In this document: in pieces, positions 1 through 9,308 of the stretch
Position numbering within the stretch: the stretch's first letter is position 1
Layout of the letters: every line of letters begins with the position of its first letter
Source: Streptomyces collinus Tu 365
GTDB lineage: Bacteria; Actinomycetota; Actinomycetes; Streptomycetales; Streptomycetaceae
Direction of reading: 5' to 3'
Length of the DNA: 64,000 nt
NCBI RefSeq assembly: GCF_000444875.1
Contig: NC_021985.1
Span: forward strand, 186,001 to 250,000
Notes under the pieces: model-generated
The model's input: the letters and a program-made list of their open reading frames with translations, nothing else
The model's database searches: none
What the model was told of the DNA's origin: nothing
Program-made: the position numbers and the translations under genes

Positions 1-2335
1 GGGCGGCGGCCAGACCACTGCCCGCGGTGCCATGGGTGATGTCATGACTGGCAGTCGGCTCCACCGCAGCCAGAGCCAACGCCAGCGCATGGTCCGTCAA
101 CCGCCGCTCGGCCACCGCACGGCCCGCCTCGTACAACGCCCACGCGGTCCCCCGGCCGCCGAAATGCAGACCCGGACGAATGGCGCGGGTGTCCGTACGG
201 GCGGCGATCCAACGACCCGCGGTCGAGATCACCTCCGGCAGACGCGGGTCGCCGGTGAGCTCGAAACACCGGGTCAAAACCGCCAGTACACCTGCCGCGC
301 CCTGCTGCACCGTGCACGGACCCGTCTCCCCCGCCAACGTCGACACCGGCCACAACCGCACCCCGCCCTCCGGGGCCATCGTGTCGAGGAGATGCTCCAC
401 CATCCCGGCGGCCGCGGCCTCGACCACCGTGTCCGACCCGGCCACCGACGCCACCCCACCAACGGGAACAGCAGCAGAAGCGGATACGGGCACGGGGGCG
501 GAGGCGGGATACCTCGGATGCGACAGGCTCCCGCCCTGCCGGGACAAGCCCGTACCGCCTGGCTTCCCCTCCGCGCTGTCCACGGGCAGGGCGACCACGC
601 CCCCGGGCAGGCCGCTCCCGCGCCGCGCCGGATCCGCGCCGTCCTCTGGCGGGGTTCTCGTCCCGGGTGAGGGCAGGTCCACGCCGTCTTGGGGCAGGGC
701 TTTGGTCCCGAATCCAGGCAGTCCCGTGCCGCCCCCGTGCAGGGTTTCCGTCCCGGGTGAGGGCAGGGTGGTCCTTTGCCCGGGCTGGCCGCTCTCGTGT
801 CCCGGCAGGCCCGTGCCGCCCTCGCCGTCCCTGGGCAGAGTTTCGGTCCCGAGTGGGGGCAGGATGGCCCCGGCCGGGGGCAGGGCGCGGTGGAGTGCTT
901 CGCGTGCTCGGTCGGGGTCCCAGCGTGCGCCGGGATCGTCCTTCATCAGGTTGAGGATCATGTCCTGCAGGCCGCCGGGCAGGCGGAGCCTGGGGGCGCA
1001 GGCGGCCAGCCACTGCTCCAACCGCTCCTCGGCCGCAGTGGTGTCGGGCTCCTCGGGCAGCAGCTGGGGCACCTTGCCGGCGAGAACGAAACACACGGTG
1101 GCGCCGAGACTGTAGTAGTCGGCCGTCGGACAGACCGCGGCGTCCTTGAGGCGTTCGGGGGCGCTGAACCCGGGGGTGCCGACACGGGTCGGGAGCATGA
1201 CCTCGTCGGTCAGCACGGCGAGTTCCAGGTCGATCAGGCGCAGTTCGCCGTCGGGGCGGACCATGACGTTGCCGGGGGTGAAGTCCCTGAGCACGCAGCC
1301 GCAGGCATGCGCCGCCGCAACCAGGTCCACCAGCCGTTCGACCTGGGCGAGCGCCTCCACCCGGTAACGTGCGGCGCCGACGTCCCGGAACCGCTCCGCG
1401 ACCCAGGTCCGCAAAGGCACACCCGGCACCTCCTCCTGGGCGAGGAACACATGCCCGCCGATCTCGAACACCGCGAGCGGCTCGGGCGCCAGCCCGGTGT
1501 GCTTGAGTTTCTCCAGGATCCGGGCCTCGGCCCGCAGCCAGTCACGCACATCGGAGCCGGCCATATCGCCCTCGACGTGCGGCCGCGCCTCCTTGATCAC
1601 CACCGGGGCGGACGTGGTGACGTCCGTACCGCGGTAGACACCGCCCTTGTTGGTGTGCCGGATCGCTTCCCGCACCGCGAACCGGCCCCCCAACAAAACC
1701 GGCCCACTCGGTGGCTCGGTCCGGCGGGGCGGGGCCGGCACCGACGCCGGGAACGGACTGACGGCCCACGGCGGCGGACAGTACTGCCCGGTGCGTTTGT
1801 CCTCCACCGGGTTGCCGTCGGGGTCCTCGATGAACCACACCAGCAGCCCCTGCTCCGACACCCGCCGCCGGCCAACGAACGCGCCGTAGCGGTAATGCAC
1901 CAGACTCTGCGGCGCATACGGCTGATCGGACAGGATCCGCGGACCGGCCAAACCTGCCGTCGCCCGGTGCAGTGCGAGCGCCACCCGCGCCGCCGCCTCG
2001 TCCGAGGGCGGATAGACGGTGATGAACTTCCCCGCACTCCCCCGCGGCGTCGCCCGGGAATTCAGCGCACTCACCTGCTCGAGCGAGCGCACGAACTTGA
2101 ATCCCGACTCCTCCCCCAGCAGCACGTCCAAAGCCCTGACAAGGACCTGCGGTGCGGACACGGACGTCGCCGACACATGCAGCTTCCAGCCCTGCCGCAG
2201 CCGCATCCCGCACGCAGGGGTGAGCCGGCACCACACCTCACCCGCATCCACCGTCCACCGCGCGCCGGTGCCGGTCGCCTCCAACGCCCGCCGGCAAAGA
2301 CTTTCGAGGTCGACTCCGGTCGCGTGGCTCGTCAT
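1..2335 (-). CDS. class III/IV lanthipeptide synthetase (LanKC/LanL type), 3' end outside window
   Basis: This enzyme would phosphorylate Ser/Thr of a precursor peptide, eliminate the phosphate and cyclise Cys onto the dehydro-residues. About 778 residues are visible. The first ~220 resemble the lyase region of these enzymes (WKLHVSAT, GKFITVYP, ILSDQPY, LVHYRYGAF). A kinase domain follows, with K248 in VVIKEARP, catalytic D351 in LRDFTPGN and D369 in LIDLE, which replaces DFG. A Pro/Gly-rich linker with repeats such as LPSPGTETL spans about 490-635, and the LanC-like cyclase begins near 636 and runs off the left edge. The zinc-ligand region that would separate class III from class IV is not visible. 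The ATG at 2335 has a GAGGGGGAA ribosome site. I found no convincing precursor gene upstream; it may lie beyond the edge. Confidence 0.85.
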   Translation of the reverse strand, partial: MTSHATGVDLESLCRRALEATGTGARWTVDAGEVWCRLTPACGMRLRQGWKLHVSATSVSAPQVLVRALDVLLGEESGFKFVRSLEQVSALNSRATPRGSAGKFITVYPPSDEAAARVALALHRATAGLAGPRILSDQPYAPQSLVHYRYGAFVGRRRVSEQGLLVWFIEDPDGNPVEDKRTGQYCPPPWAVSPFPASVPAPPRRTEPPSGPVLLGGRFAVREAIRHTNKGGVYRGTDVTTSAPVVIKEARPHVEGDMAGSDVRDWLRAEARILEKLKHTGLAPEPLAVFEIGGHVFLAQEEVPGVPLRTWVAERFRDVGAARYRVEALAQVERLVDLVAAAHACGCVLRDFTPGNVMVRPDGELRLIDLELAVLTDEVMLPTRVGTPGFSAPERLKDAAVCPTADYYSLGATVCFVLAGKVPQLLPEEPDTTAAEERLEQWLAACAPRLRLPGGLQDMILNLMKDDPGARWDPDRAREALHRALPPAGAILPPLGTETLPRDGEGGTGLPGHESGQPGQRTTLPSPGTETLHGGGTGLPGFGTKALPQDGVDLPSPGTRTPPEDGADPARRGSGLPGGVVALPVDSAEGKPGGTGLSRQGGSLSHPRYPASAPVPVSASAAVPVGGVASVAGSDTVVEAAAAGMVEHLLDTMAPEGGVRLWPVSTLAGETGPCTVQQGAAGVLAVLTRCFELTGDPRLPEVISTAGRWIAARTDTRAIRPGLHFGGRGTAWALYEAGRAVAERRLTDHALALALAAVEPTASHDITHGTAGSGLAAA

Positions 2336-3114
2336 ATACGTTCCCCCTCAAACGGCAACAACCGCCGGCTGGAATACGCCCTCAGCACACAAAGAACGTA
2401 CAGCCCCCACCCGGAAAACGTCACCGAAACCAGCGAGCGCACAAAGCTATAACGACAGAAGATAGCGCAGACCGGCGCACCCACCAGGCGCACAAACCCT
2501 CACCACGGCTTTAAATAATCCACCCGTTCGAAGGCACCACCACCATAAACACGAGAAAACAAACCAGAAAACCGAACACACCCCCACCCCCAAATAGCCC
2601 CCCACCAGTATCTTTGCCCCCACAAACAACCATCACCAACCCCAGCCACCCCAACCCTCGACACCCGACCCGCACGGTTCACGAAATAGGCGCGGACCGA
2701 GTTCGAATTCCACCACCACCCACCCGAAGAAACACAAGAAAACGAAACTGCATGCACGGCCGGACCCAGCAACCCCACCCGTACCCGACACGAAAAACAC
2801 CAGACACCGAAAGGCCGGTCAACACTCAAAAACGACTCACAAAACGAACCAGAACCTTCGGGACCCGGCCCGCCCCTAAAGGCAACAGGTCGTCGGCAGT
2901 TCCAGAAACACCGGCTCGCCGTGCAGCCAGGTGCTGTCTCACGAGGGGAGGCAGGCGGGACGCCCCGCCCACCGGCGGGTCGGCTCCGGTGCCACGACGC
3001 AGTTCCGGTCGCGGCACCGGGGCCGGCGGGCACCCGCACGAGTTTCGTAACGCGTCCGATCTCGTCGCTCGTCCGAGCGATCCGGTGGAACGTCGTGCGC
3101 GCCATGGTCGCTGC
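2336..3114. other. intergenic region with strong A+C strand skew
   Basis: This stretch between the divergent lanthipeptide synthetase and dioxygenase genes holds no gene I can support. From about 2340 to 2900 the plus strand is strikingly rich in A and C and poor in G and T, with runs such as CACCACCACCATAAACACG. The minus strand is correspondingly G/T rich. It probably contains the promoters of both flanking genes. The open frames inside it have no domain signature. Confidence 0.5.
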
Positions 3115-3924
3115 ATGACTGACACCCCCTACCCCAACGCCGCGGACCCGCAGCGCGCTCCCGAGCCGGGCGAGGCGCCCGGCACCAGCCGCAGGTCCGT
3201 CATCGCCGCCCTCGGCGGCGCCGCGCTCGGCTTGGCCGCAGTGGGACTCGCCGCCACGCAGAGCGCGGCCGCGGCGCCCCTGAGCGCGAACCGGTCCACT
3301 CCCCCGCTCGCCGCGGCGTGCGTCCTCACGCCCGAGCAGACCGAGGGCCCCTACTACCTGGACCTGGAGCGGGTCCGCAAGGACATCACCGAGGGCAAGG
3401 CCGGCGTTCCGCTGACCCTGCGCGTCACGGTCATAGACAGCACCACGTGCGCCACGCTGCCCAACACGGCCGTCGACATCTGGCACTGTGACGCGCTGGG
3501 GATCTACTCCGGCTACGTCGCAGGCGGATCCACCCCGGACACGACCTTCCTGCGCGGTGTGCAGCTGACCGACGCGTCCGGGGTCGCGGAATTCACCACC
3601 GTCTACCCGGGTTGGTACGTCGGCCGGGCCCTCCACATCCACGTCAAGACGCACGCCGGCGGCACCGTCTCCAACGGGACCTATCACGGAGGCCATGTCT
3701 CCCACACCGGCCAGCTCTACTTCCCGGAGACGTACAACACCAGGGTCGCCGCCCTGTCGCCCTACCGGAACAACACGGCCACGCGCACGCTCAACGCGAG
3801 GGACGGCATCTACCGCAACGGCGGTTCGGCCACCTTGTTGGCCCTCACCCAGACGGGCAGCGACCTGAGCAAGGGCGTGACCGGGACCGTCGTACTCGGG
3901 ATCGACCCCACCGCCACACCCTGA
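3115..3924 (+). CDS. secreted intradiol ring-cleavage dioxygenase
   Basis: This is a 269-residue non-haem Fe(III) dioxygenase of the catechol/protocatechuate type, which opens catecholic rings between the two hydroxyls. A twin-arginine signal (SRRSVIAALGGAALG, about residues 24-38) and an Ala-rich stretch predict Tat export. The family pattern is clear: EGPYY, then DIWHCDALGIYSGY with the first Tyr ligand, then PGWYVGRALHIHVK with the second Tyr and the HxH ligands. The true substrate is unknown. No clear Shine-Dalgarno sequence precedes the ATG at 3115; it was chosen because it leaves a normal short region ahead of the twin Arg. The gene stands alone between the A/C-skewed region and a regulator gene. 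Confidence 0.9.
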   Translation: MTDTPYPNAADPQRAPEPGEAPGTSRRSVIAALGGAALGLAAVGLAATQSAAAAPLSANRSTPPLAAACVLTPEQTEGPYYLDLERVRKDITEGKAGVPLTLRVTVIDSTTCATLPNTAVDIWHCDALGIYSGYVAGGSTPDTTFLRGVQLTDASGVAEFTTVYPGWYVGRALHIHVKTHAGGTVSNGTYHGGHVSHTGQLYFPETYNTRVAALSPYRNNTATRTLNARDGIYRNGGSATLLALTQTGSDLSKGVTGTVVLGIDPTATP

Positions 3925-4022
3925 CGGTCGATCAGGGCGCGGCGGCCGAGCCCGGCCGCCGCGCGCACCGCCCACTCGCCACGCATGGTTTCGGCACGAG
4001 AACGCACGGCCAGGAATCGGGG

Positions 4023-6533
4023 ATGAGCCGGAGTCGAACGTGCGAGGTATGCGGTACGACGCTGATCACGAGGCCGCAGGGCGGCCGGCCGGCTCGCTAC
4101 TGTTCCAACGCCTGTCGGCAGCGGGCTCTCCGGTGGCGGACGGCAGCGCGGGACGCCTTCCGGACCCAGGGCGCCGCGTCGGTCGCGGCCCCCACCACAG
4201 CACCCGCTGCGGCGACCGCAGCAACCCGTGGCCGCGCCCTGCCGCCGGCGCTCGACTCCTTCGTGGGCCGGCGGCAGGAGTTGTCGGGCCTGCGCGCGCT
4301 GCTCAGGAGCACACGGCTGCTCACGCTGACAGGGGCGGGCGGTGTGGGCAAGACGCGGCTGGCGCTGGAGTTCGCCAGAAACATGTCCAGCCGGTACGCC
4401 CGGCTCGACCTGGTGGAGCTCGACGCGCTGCGGGACGGCGCGACTCTGACGCAGTTCGTGGCCGCCGCGCTGGGCGTGGGCGAACGGGCGGGCCGTACGG
4501 GGGTCGACGTCCTGGTCCGTGCCATCGGTGATGCCTCCCGGCTGCTGCTTCTGGACAACTGCGAGCATCTCGCCGAGCCGTGCGCCCGGCTGGTCGTGAC
4601 CCTGCTGGGCCGCTGCCCCCGGCTGCGGATCCTGGCCACGAGCCGTGAGGCACTGCGGGTGCCCGGAGAGACCGTGTTCCGGGTCGGCGAGCTGTCCCTG
4701 CCGCCGGCTGACGCCGGGGACGACGTGACGGCCCTGCTGCGGGCGGACGCGGTGCGGCTGTTCGTGGAACGCGCGGCGCACCGCTCGCCGGGGTTCACGC
4801 TCGACCGGACCAACGGCCCGCTGGTCGCGGAGATCTGCCGACGGCTGGACGGCCTGACGCTCGCCGTGGAACTCGCGGCCGGTCACATCGGCGCCCTCGC
4901 GCCGGGCGACATCCTCGCCGGCCTGGACGGCCAGGCGTCCCAGCTGGATCTCCTGACCGGTGGCAGCAGGACCGGGCCCCCGCGGCACAGCGGGCTCGCC
5001 ACCACCGTCGACTGGAGCCACCGGCTGCTGGATCCGGCGGAACAGGCCGTCTTCCGGCGCCTCGCGGTCCTCGGCGGAGGGTTCGATCTGGCCGCGGCAC
5101 GCTCGGTGTGCGCCGGCGGCGGCGTCGGACCGCGAGAGGTCCTGCCCCTCCTGTGCGCGCTCGAGGCGAAGTCACTGATCGTACGGCTGCCGGGGGACGC
5201 GGCGCCCACCCGCTTCCGGCAGCTCGGTGTCACCCGCGCCTACGCCATGGAACGTCTGCGCGCATCCGGCGAGTTGGGCCCCACCCTGCGCAGCGCGCTC
5301 GGGTGGCTCCAGGAGGTGGCCGGGCGTGATCGTGGGGATGTGTTCGCCGACCAGGCGAACAGCCCGCTGACGGCGGAACGGGACAACCTCGCCTCGGTGC
5401 CGGCCCACATCACCGGCCAGGACGAGACCACGCGGGTACGGCTGGCCCTGGAGCTGGCCCGGGTGCACTACCAGCAGGAGCGACCGTCAGCCGCGGGCGC
5501 GCTGCTGAGCGGACTGCTGCGAGAGCCCGGCGGCCGGGCACTGGGCGGTGAGGTGGCCGCGCTCGCCGCACGCGTGGCCGCCCAGCAGGCCGACCCGCAC
5601 CGAGCGCTGTCCCTGGGCCAGCGGGCGGTGCACCTGGAGCGGCGGCGTCACGTGCCCGCCGGGCTCGCCAACGCACTCGACGCCAGGGCCGCGGCGTGGC
5701 TGTGTCGCGGCGCGTTCACCGAGGCCGTCACGGATCTGCGCGCGTGCGTGGACGTCGTCGTCCCGCTCGGCTCGCCCGAGGACGTCGCGTGGTGCACCCA
5801 GCACCTGGCCTGGGCACTGCTCCAAGCGGGACGGGAGGGCGAAGCCGACGAGCTGATGGCGGATTGCCTTCCGGTGCTCAGGGAGCAGGCGCCCTGGCCC
5901 CGGGCCGCAGCCGCGCTGCACACCGCGGGCGCCGTACGGCTGGCTCTGGGGCAGTTGGAGAGCGCCGAGGCCCTCTTCACCGAAGTGCTGCGCATCGCCC
6001 CCGGGGGGAGCTTCCACGCGCTGTACCCCGTAGAGGGCCTGGCATTGGTGGCCGCAGAGAGCGGCGACATGCAGCGCGCCCTGCGGTTGTGCGAGGCGAG
6101 CGCGCAGGCGCGACGCCTGCTGGACACCGAGCCCGAGGCGCCCTGGCGGCGCAGGATCGAGCAGGCGGCGGCCGGCGCCCGGACTCGCCTGACGACGGCG
6201 GCGCGGGAGGCCGCGGTCGTCGGCGCTCGCAAGCTGCGCGGGGACCGGCTCGTCGCCTACGCCCTGCGGACAGGCAGCGGTGAGCAGGTCCGGCGGGGGC
6301 CGCAGACCACGGGGGCCGAGGACGAGCGGTGGCGGCTGACCGCCAGGGAGTCCATGGTGGTCGAACTCGTCGCGAAGGGGCTGACCAACCGGCAGATCGC
6401 AGGCGAACTTGGACTTTCGGCGCATACGGTCGCCACGCACCTGGACAGGGTGCGCGACAAGGTCGGTCTTCGCTCACGCACACAGATCGCTCTGTGGTTC
6501 GGTCGAAGAGAGGCGGAAACTTCGGTTCCCTGA
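4023..6533 (+). CDS. STAND NTPase regulator with N-terminal zinc ribbon and C-terminal LuxR HTH
   Basis: This 836-residue protein is a large ATP-dependent transcriptional regulator. A short Cys4 zinc ribbon (CEVC ... YCSNACRQRA) occupies residues 7-35. The NB-ARC-type ATPase carries Walker A GAGGVGKTRLA near residue 103 and Walker B LLLLDNCEHL. A helical, TPR-like region follows. The last ~65 residues form a LuxR-type helix-turn-helix (LTARESMVVELVAKGLTNRQIAGELGLSAHTV region). The ATG at 4023 follows GGAATCGGGG. Such proteins usually respond to a ligand by oligomerising. The dioxygenase upstream ends 98 bases earlier and may be a target, but the sequence does not show this. Confidence 0.9.
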   Translation: MSRSRTCEVCGTTLITRPQGGRPARYCSNACRQRALRWRTAARDAFRTQGAASVAAPTTAPAAATAATRGRALPPALDSFVGRRQELSGLRALLRSTRLLTLTGAGGVGKTRLALEFARNMSSRYARLDLVELDALRDGATLTQFVAAALGVGERAGRTGVDVLVRAIGDASRLLLLDNCEHLAEPCARLVVTLLGRCPRLRILATSREALRVPGETVFRVGELSLPPADAGDDVTALLRADAVRLFVERAAHRSPGFTLDRTNGPLVAEICRRLDGLTLAVELAAGHIGALAPGDILAGLDGQASQLDLLTGGSRTGPPRHSGLATTVDWSHRLLDPAEQAVFRRLAVLGGGFDLAAARSVCAGGGVGPREVLPLLCALEAKSLIVRLPGDAAPTRFRQLGVTRAYAMERLRASGELGPTLRSALGWLQEVAGRDRGDVFADQANSPLTAERDNLASVPAHITGQDETTRVRLALELARVHYQQERPSAAGALLSGLLREPGGRALGGEVAALAARVAAQQADPHRALSLGQRAVHLERRRHVPAGLANALDARAAAWLCRGAFTEAVTDLRACVDVVVPLGSPEDVAWCTQHLAWALLQAGREGEADELMADCLPVLREQAPWPRAAAALHTAGAVRLALGQLESAEALFTEVLRIAPGGSFHALYPVEGLALVAAESGDMQRALRLCEASAQARRLLDTEPEAPWRRRIEQAAAGARTRLTTAAREAAVVGARKLRGDRLVAYALRTGSGEQVRRGPQTTGAEDERWRLTARESMVVELVAKGLTNRQIAGELGLSAHTVATHLDRVRDKVGLRSRTQIALWFGRREAETSVP

Positions 6534-6740
6534 CATCCGTCACGCCGCCACGCCTCAACGCCCTACCGCGAACGGGGATGCTGCACAGGGCAGGACAGCC
6601 AGCCTCCCGCGAGGCCCAACGAGACTGATCACCTCGGCGCTGACGGTGCAACGCCATCAAAAGGCCATTGGCCCGGACGCAGCCCCTGAGCACCACTCTC
6701 CCACCCCGGCAGAGCCGCATGACTGCAATCGACGAAGCCG

Positions 6741-8021
6741 CTACGCGGAGGGACTGTCCGTGGCTGGCGACGGAGCCGCTTCCGTCGTGGGCGCCGGAAC
6801 ATTCCCCGTGGAGGTGCGTTCCCTCCGCCATGGCAGGAGCAACGCGCTCGCCATACACAACAGCCCAGCGATGAGCAGGGCGCCGCGGACGCCGACCCGG
6901 GCGGCGATGAGGCCGCCAGCGATCATGAAGGCGGCCTGGCACGTCTTCGAGCCGACGGACCACGATGTTCCGACGCGGGACATGAAAGCGTCCGGTGTGG
7001 CCGCCATGCGATACGTGGTGAACGACGGATTGAAGACCCCGGCGGAGAAGAGCAGGCCGAAGTCGGCGGCCACGATGACGCACACGCCGAGGGCACCGGA
7101 GGGCGTCAGTGGCAGCAGGATCGTCCAGAGCGTCCGCGTAACACCGGACAGCAACAGAATGCGGCGCCGTCCGACTCGCTGAGTGAGCAGCGGAGCCAAG
7201 CGTGAGCCCAGCACGCCGCCCAGGCACGGCAGCCCCAGGACAAGTCCGTACTGCCACGGTGCCAGGCCAAGGTCATTCAGCATGAGGACGGCCATCAGTG
7301 GTGACGTCATCATGATGGATCCACCGAAGAGCAGCGCGTTGAAGAACAGCGGCCGAAGTCCTGGGTGCCGCAGGAGGTACTGCCACCCGGCAGCGATGTC
7401 GCGGCCCAGGTGACAGATGGCGGCGTGGGCCAGGGGCTCGGGTTCGGGCTGCCGGATACGACGGATACCCAGGGCCGATCCGAGGAAGGACAGCGCGTCG
7501 ACCACCATCGTGGCGGCCGTGCCCCATGCCCCGATGAGAAGCCCGCCCACGGGCGGCCCGGCACTGACGCTGATCCAGTTGGTCGTCTCGAACAAGCTGT
7601 TGGCACGAAGGCGGTGCTCAGGCAGGACAAGTGTCTTCAGATGCGCGCCACTCGCCGCTTCGAACGCCACAGACGCCGCCGTCTGGAGAACGCCTACGAC
7701 GCACAACTGGGCGTAGGTGAGCACGCCGAAAGCCAGGGCGACCGGAACACTCGCCAGCAGAACGCAGCGGGCCAGGTCAGCGGTGACCATGACCGGCCGC
7801 TTGTACCGGTGCTCGATGGCCACACCGAGCGGCAGAGCGATCACTGCACTGGCCACGGCAGACAACGCGGCGAGCAGAGAGACCTGGAACGCAGAGGAGT
7901 CCAGCACCAGGAGGGCAACCAACGGCAATGCCCCCATGCCGACGGCGCTGCCCGCCGCGCTGACCGCGTAGGCACCCCACAACTGCCGGAAGTCCCGCCC
8001 GAGCGTGCTCCGCCGTACCAA
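6741..8021 (-). CDS. MFS transporter, TTG start
   Basis: This 426-residue, 12-helix major facilitator resembles the MFS_3-type drug exporters of actinobacteria: it starts with DFRQLWGAYAVSAAGSAVG and carries a loop with PEHRLRANSLFETTNWIS. The same open frame extends upstream to 8750, but that extension has coding properties unlike a membrane protein. A GGGAGG ribosome site (8027-8032) lies five bases before a TTG at 8021, and the first membrane helix begins right after it, so TTG is taken as the start. The substrate is unknown. The gene is convergent with the STAND regulator, with 207 bases between the stops and nothing recognisable there. Confidence 0.85.
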   Translation of the reverse strand: MVRRSTLGRDFRQLWGAYAVSAAGSAVGMGALPLVALLVLDSSAFQVSLLAALSAVASAVIALPLGVAIEHRYKRPVMVTADLARCVLLASVPVALAFGVLTYAQLCVVGVLQTAASVAFEAASGAHLKTLVLPEHRLRANSLFETTNWISVSAGPPVGGLLIGAWGTAATMVVDALSFLGSALGIRRIRQPEPEPLAHAAICHLGRDIAAGWQYLLRHPGLRPLFFNALLFGGSIMMTSPLMAVLMLNDLGLAPWQYGLVLGLPCLGGVLGSRLAPLLTQRVGRRRILLLSGVTRTLWTILLPLTPSGALGVCVIVAADFGLLFSAGVFNPSFTTYRMAATPDAFMSRVGTSWSVGSKTCQAAFMIAGGLIAARVGVRGALLIAGLLCMASALLLPWRRERTSTGNVPAPTTEAAPSPATDSPSA

Positions 8022-8128
8022 CCGAACCTCCCGAGGCGTGAAGACGCTCAGCGTAGTGACCCGGACCCACCACCGCGTGAACAAGACAGCACCATGCGCA
8101 CCGAAGAGCTGAGACCAGGAAGACGTGC

Positions 8129-8417
8129 TCAGCTGTGCGGGGTGTACCAGGGCACCAGGCGCAGCAGGAGGTCGAGGGTGGTGCGGGAGGTGGCGGTGGG
8201 GGGCGAGCCGCGGCGAGGGCGACGGTGGCGGTGAGAGCGCCCAGCACGGCCGCGAGGAGGGCCAGGAGGCGCACCAGGTGGCCGGGGGGTGCTGGCCGGC
8301 CGTGACGGCTCCGGTCAGGAGCATGGTGGTGAGGACGGTGATAGGCGAACGGCCGACCGTAGGGACAGCCCGTAAGCGATTCCTTTGCCCGCGCTTGGCC
8401 GTACCGCGTTGCGACAA
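8129..8417 (-). pseudogene. small membrane-protein gene broken at two C6 runs
   Basis: Three frames read in succession give one plausible small membrane protein: SPITVLTTMLLTGAVTAG, then HLVRLLALLAAVLGALTATVA, then SRTTLDLLLRLVPWYTPHS and a stop at 8129. The frame changes fall at two six-base homopolymers (plus-strand G runs at 8284-8289 and 8198-8203). Each is a likely site for a one-base slip, in the genome or in the sequencing. A possible TTG start lies at 8417. No function is proposed. The other reading is chance overlap of open frames, so confidence is low. Confidence 0.35.
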
Positions 8418-8492
8418 GTGATTCCCGTGTGCGAAGCTGCCGAAGTTTGATCGCTGGGTCGGTCGCAACGGCCGTCCTGCTACGGGGACTTG

Positions 8493-9308
8493 ATGGTGAA
8501 CGACGCAGGGGACACGGGGAGCGGCGGCCCGGCTGGAGCGAGCGCAGGTGTGCCGGGGCCGCCGCGGTCGCGGCTGACGGACATCGCCGATCAGACGGTG
8601 TTCGACACCGGGCGTAAGAGCCCGGACGCCGAACGTATGGGCCCGGGCACCGGGAGGGCGGGAGCCGGGGCCGCCCCCGAACCGCCGGACGGCGACGAGG
8701 GCGCGGAGGCTCCGGGCGGGGCACGGACAGGCGTCGCTCCGGCAAAGCACGCGGATGGACCGGCGCCTGCCGCGTCACCGGACGGGTCCCCTCGCGAACA
8801 GGAAGCCGCACGGGCGCGACGGCGGCAGTTCCCGGCCCAGTTGGGTGAGTTCCGGCGGTCGCAGGTGCTGGTGCCGGTCGGAGCGCCCGACGGGCAGGGC
8901 GGCGAGGTCGCTCCGCTGACGGTGGACATGGGCGGGGTGCGGTGGATTCTCGCGTTCACCGGGGAGGCCGCGCTGGCGCGGTTCGCGGTGGCCCGTGGAG
9001 AAGGGGATCGGCAGTGGCCGTACCGCGGCGTGTGGGGTGCGGCGTTGCTCGATGCGGCCGTGCCCACGGTGGCCGAGTCCGGGATGCCCTGCGGGGTGCT
9101 GGTGAACGCGGCCGACGGTGCACGGGGGTTGGTGCTGCCACCGGTGGTGGGCGTGGTGCCGGAGGAGGTCGCGGTGGACCGGCCCGGCGGCCCCGGCCCG
9201 GCGGCCTCGCCCGGCTCGTTTGATTCGTCGCCCGGCGCCGCTGCATCGCCGGGCCCCCTTGATTCGTCGCCCGGCGCCGCTGGGCCGGGCAGGCAGGAGG
9301 AACGGTGA
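8493..9308 (+). CDS. SseB-like domain protein at the head of the Rhs toxin operon
   Basis: The first ~100 of 271 residues are a Gly/Pro/Ala/Glu-rich, probably disordered region. The segment from about residue 110 (RQFPAQLGEFRRSQVLVPV ... GVRWILAFTGEAALARF) looks like the N-terminal domain of the SseB family, whose role is unclear in actinobacteria. The tail carries a repeated SSPGAAASPGPLDSSPGAAG motif. The ATG at 8493 has CGGGGA upstream; a TTG directly before it is possible. The stop overlaps the start of the next gene (TGATG), so the two are translationally coupled. Its place ahead of a WXG-like protein and an Rhs toxin suggests an accessory role in toxin export. Confidence 0.7.
   Translation: MVNDAGDTGSGGPAGASAGVPGPPRSRLTDIADQTVFDTGRKSPDAERMGPGTGRAGAGAAPEPPDGDEGAEAPGGARTGVAPAKHADGPAPAASPDGSPREQEAARARRRQFPAQLGEFRRSQVLVPVGAPDGQGGEVAPLTVDMGGVRWILAFTGEAALARFAVARGEGDRQWPYRGVWGAALLDAAVPTVAESGMPCGVLVNAADGARGLVLPPVVGVVPEEVAVDRPGGPGPAASPGSFDSSPGAAASPGPLDSSPGAAGPGRQEER

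Noticed and set aside
776..2452. 558-codon plus-strand frame over the lanthipeptide synthetase
   Set aside because: Shadow of the minus-strand synthetase, whose kinase motifs are clear.
2447..2629. 60-codon hydrophobic Cys-containing frame, possible lanthipeptide precursor
   Set aside because: It is G/T-rich translation of the skewed region, has no leader-like acidic segment, no Ser-xx-Ser-xxx-Cys pattern and a poor start.
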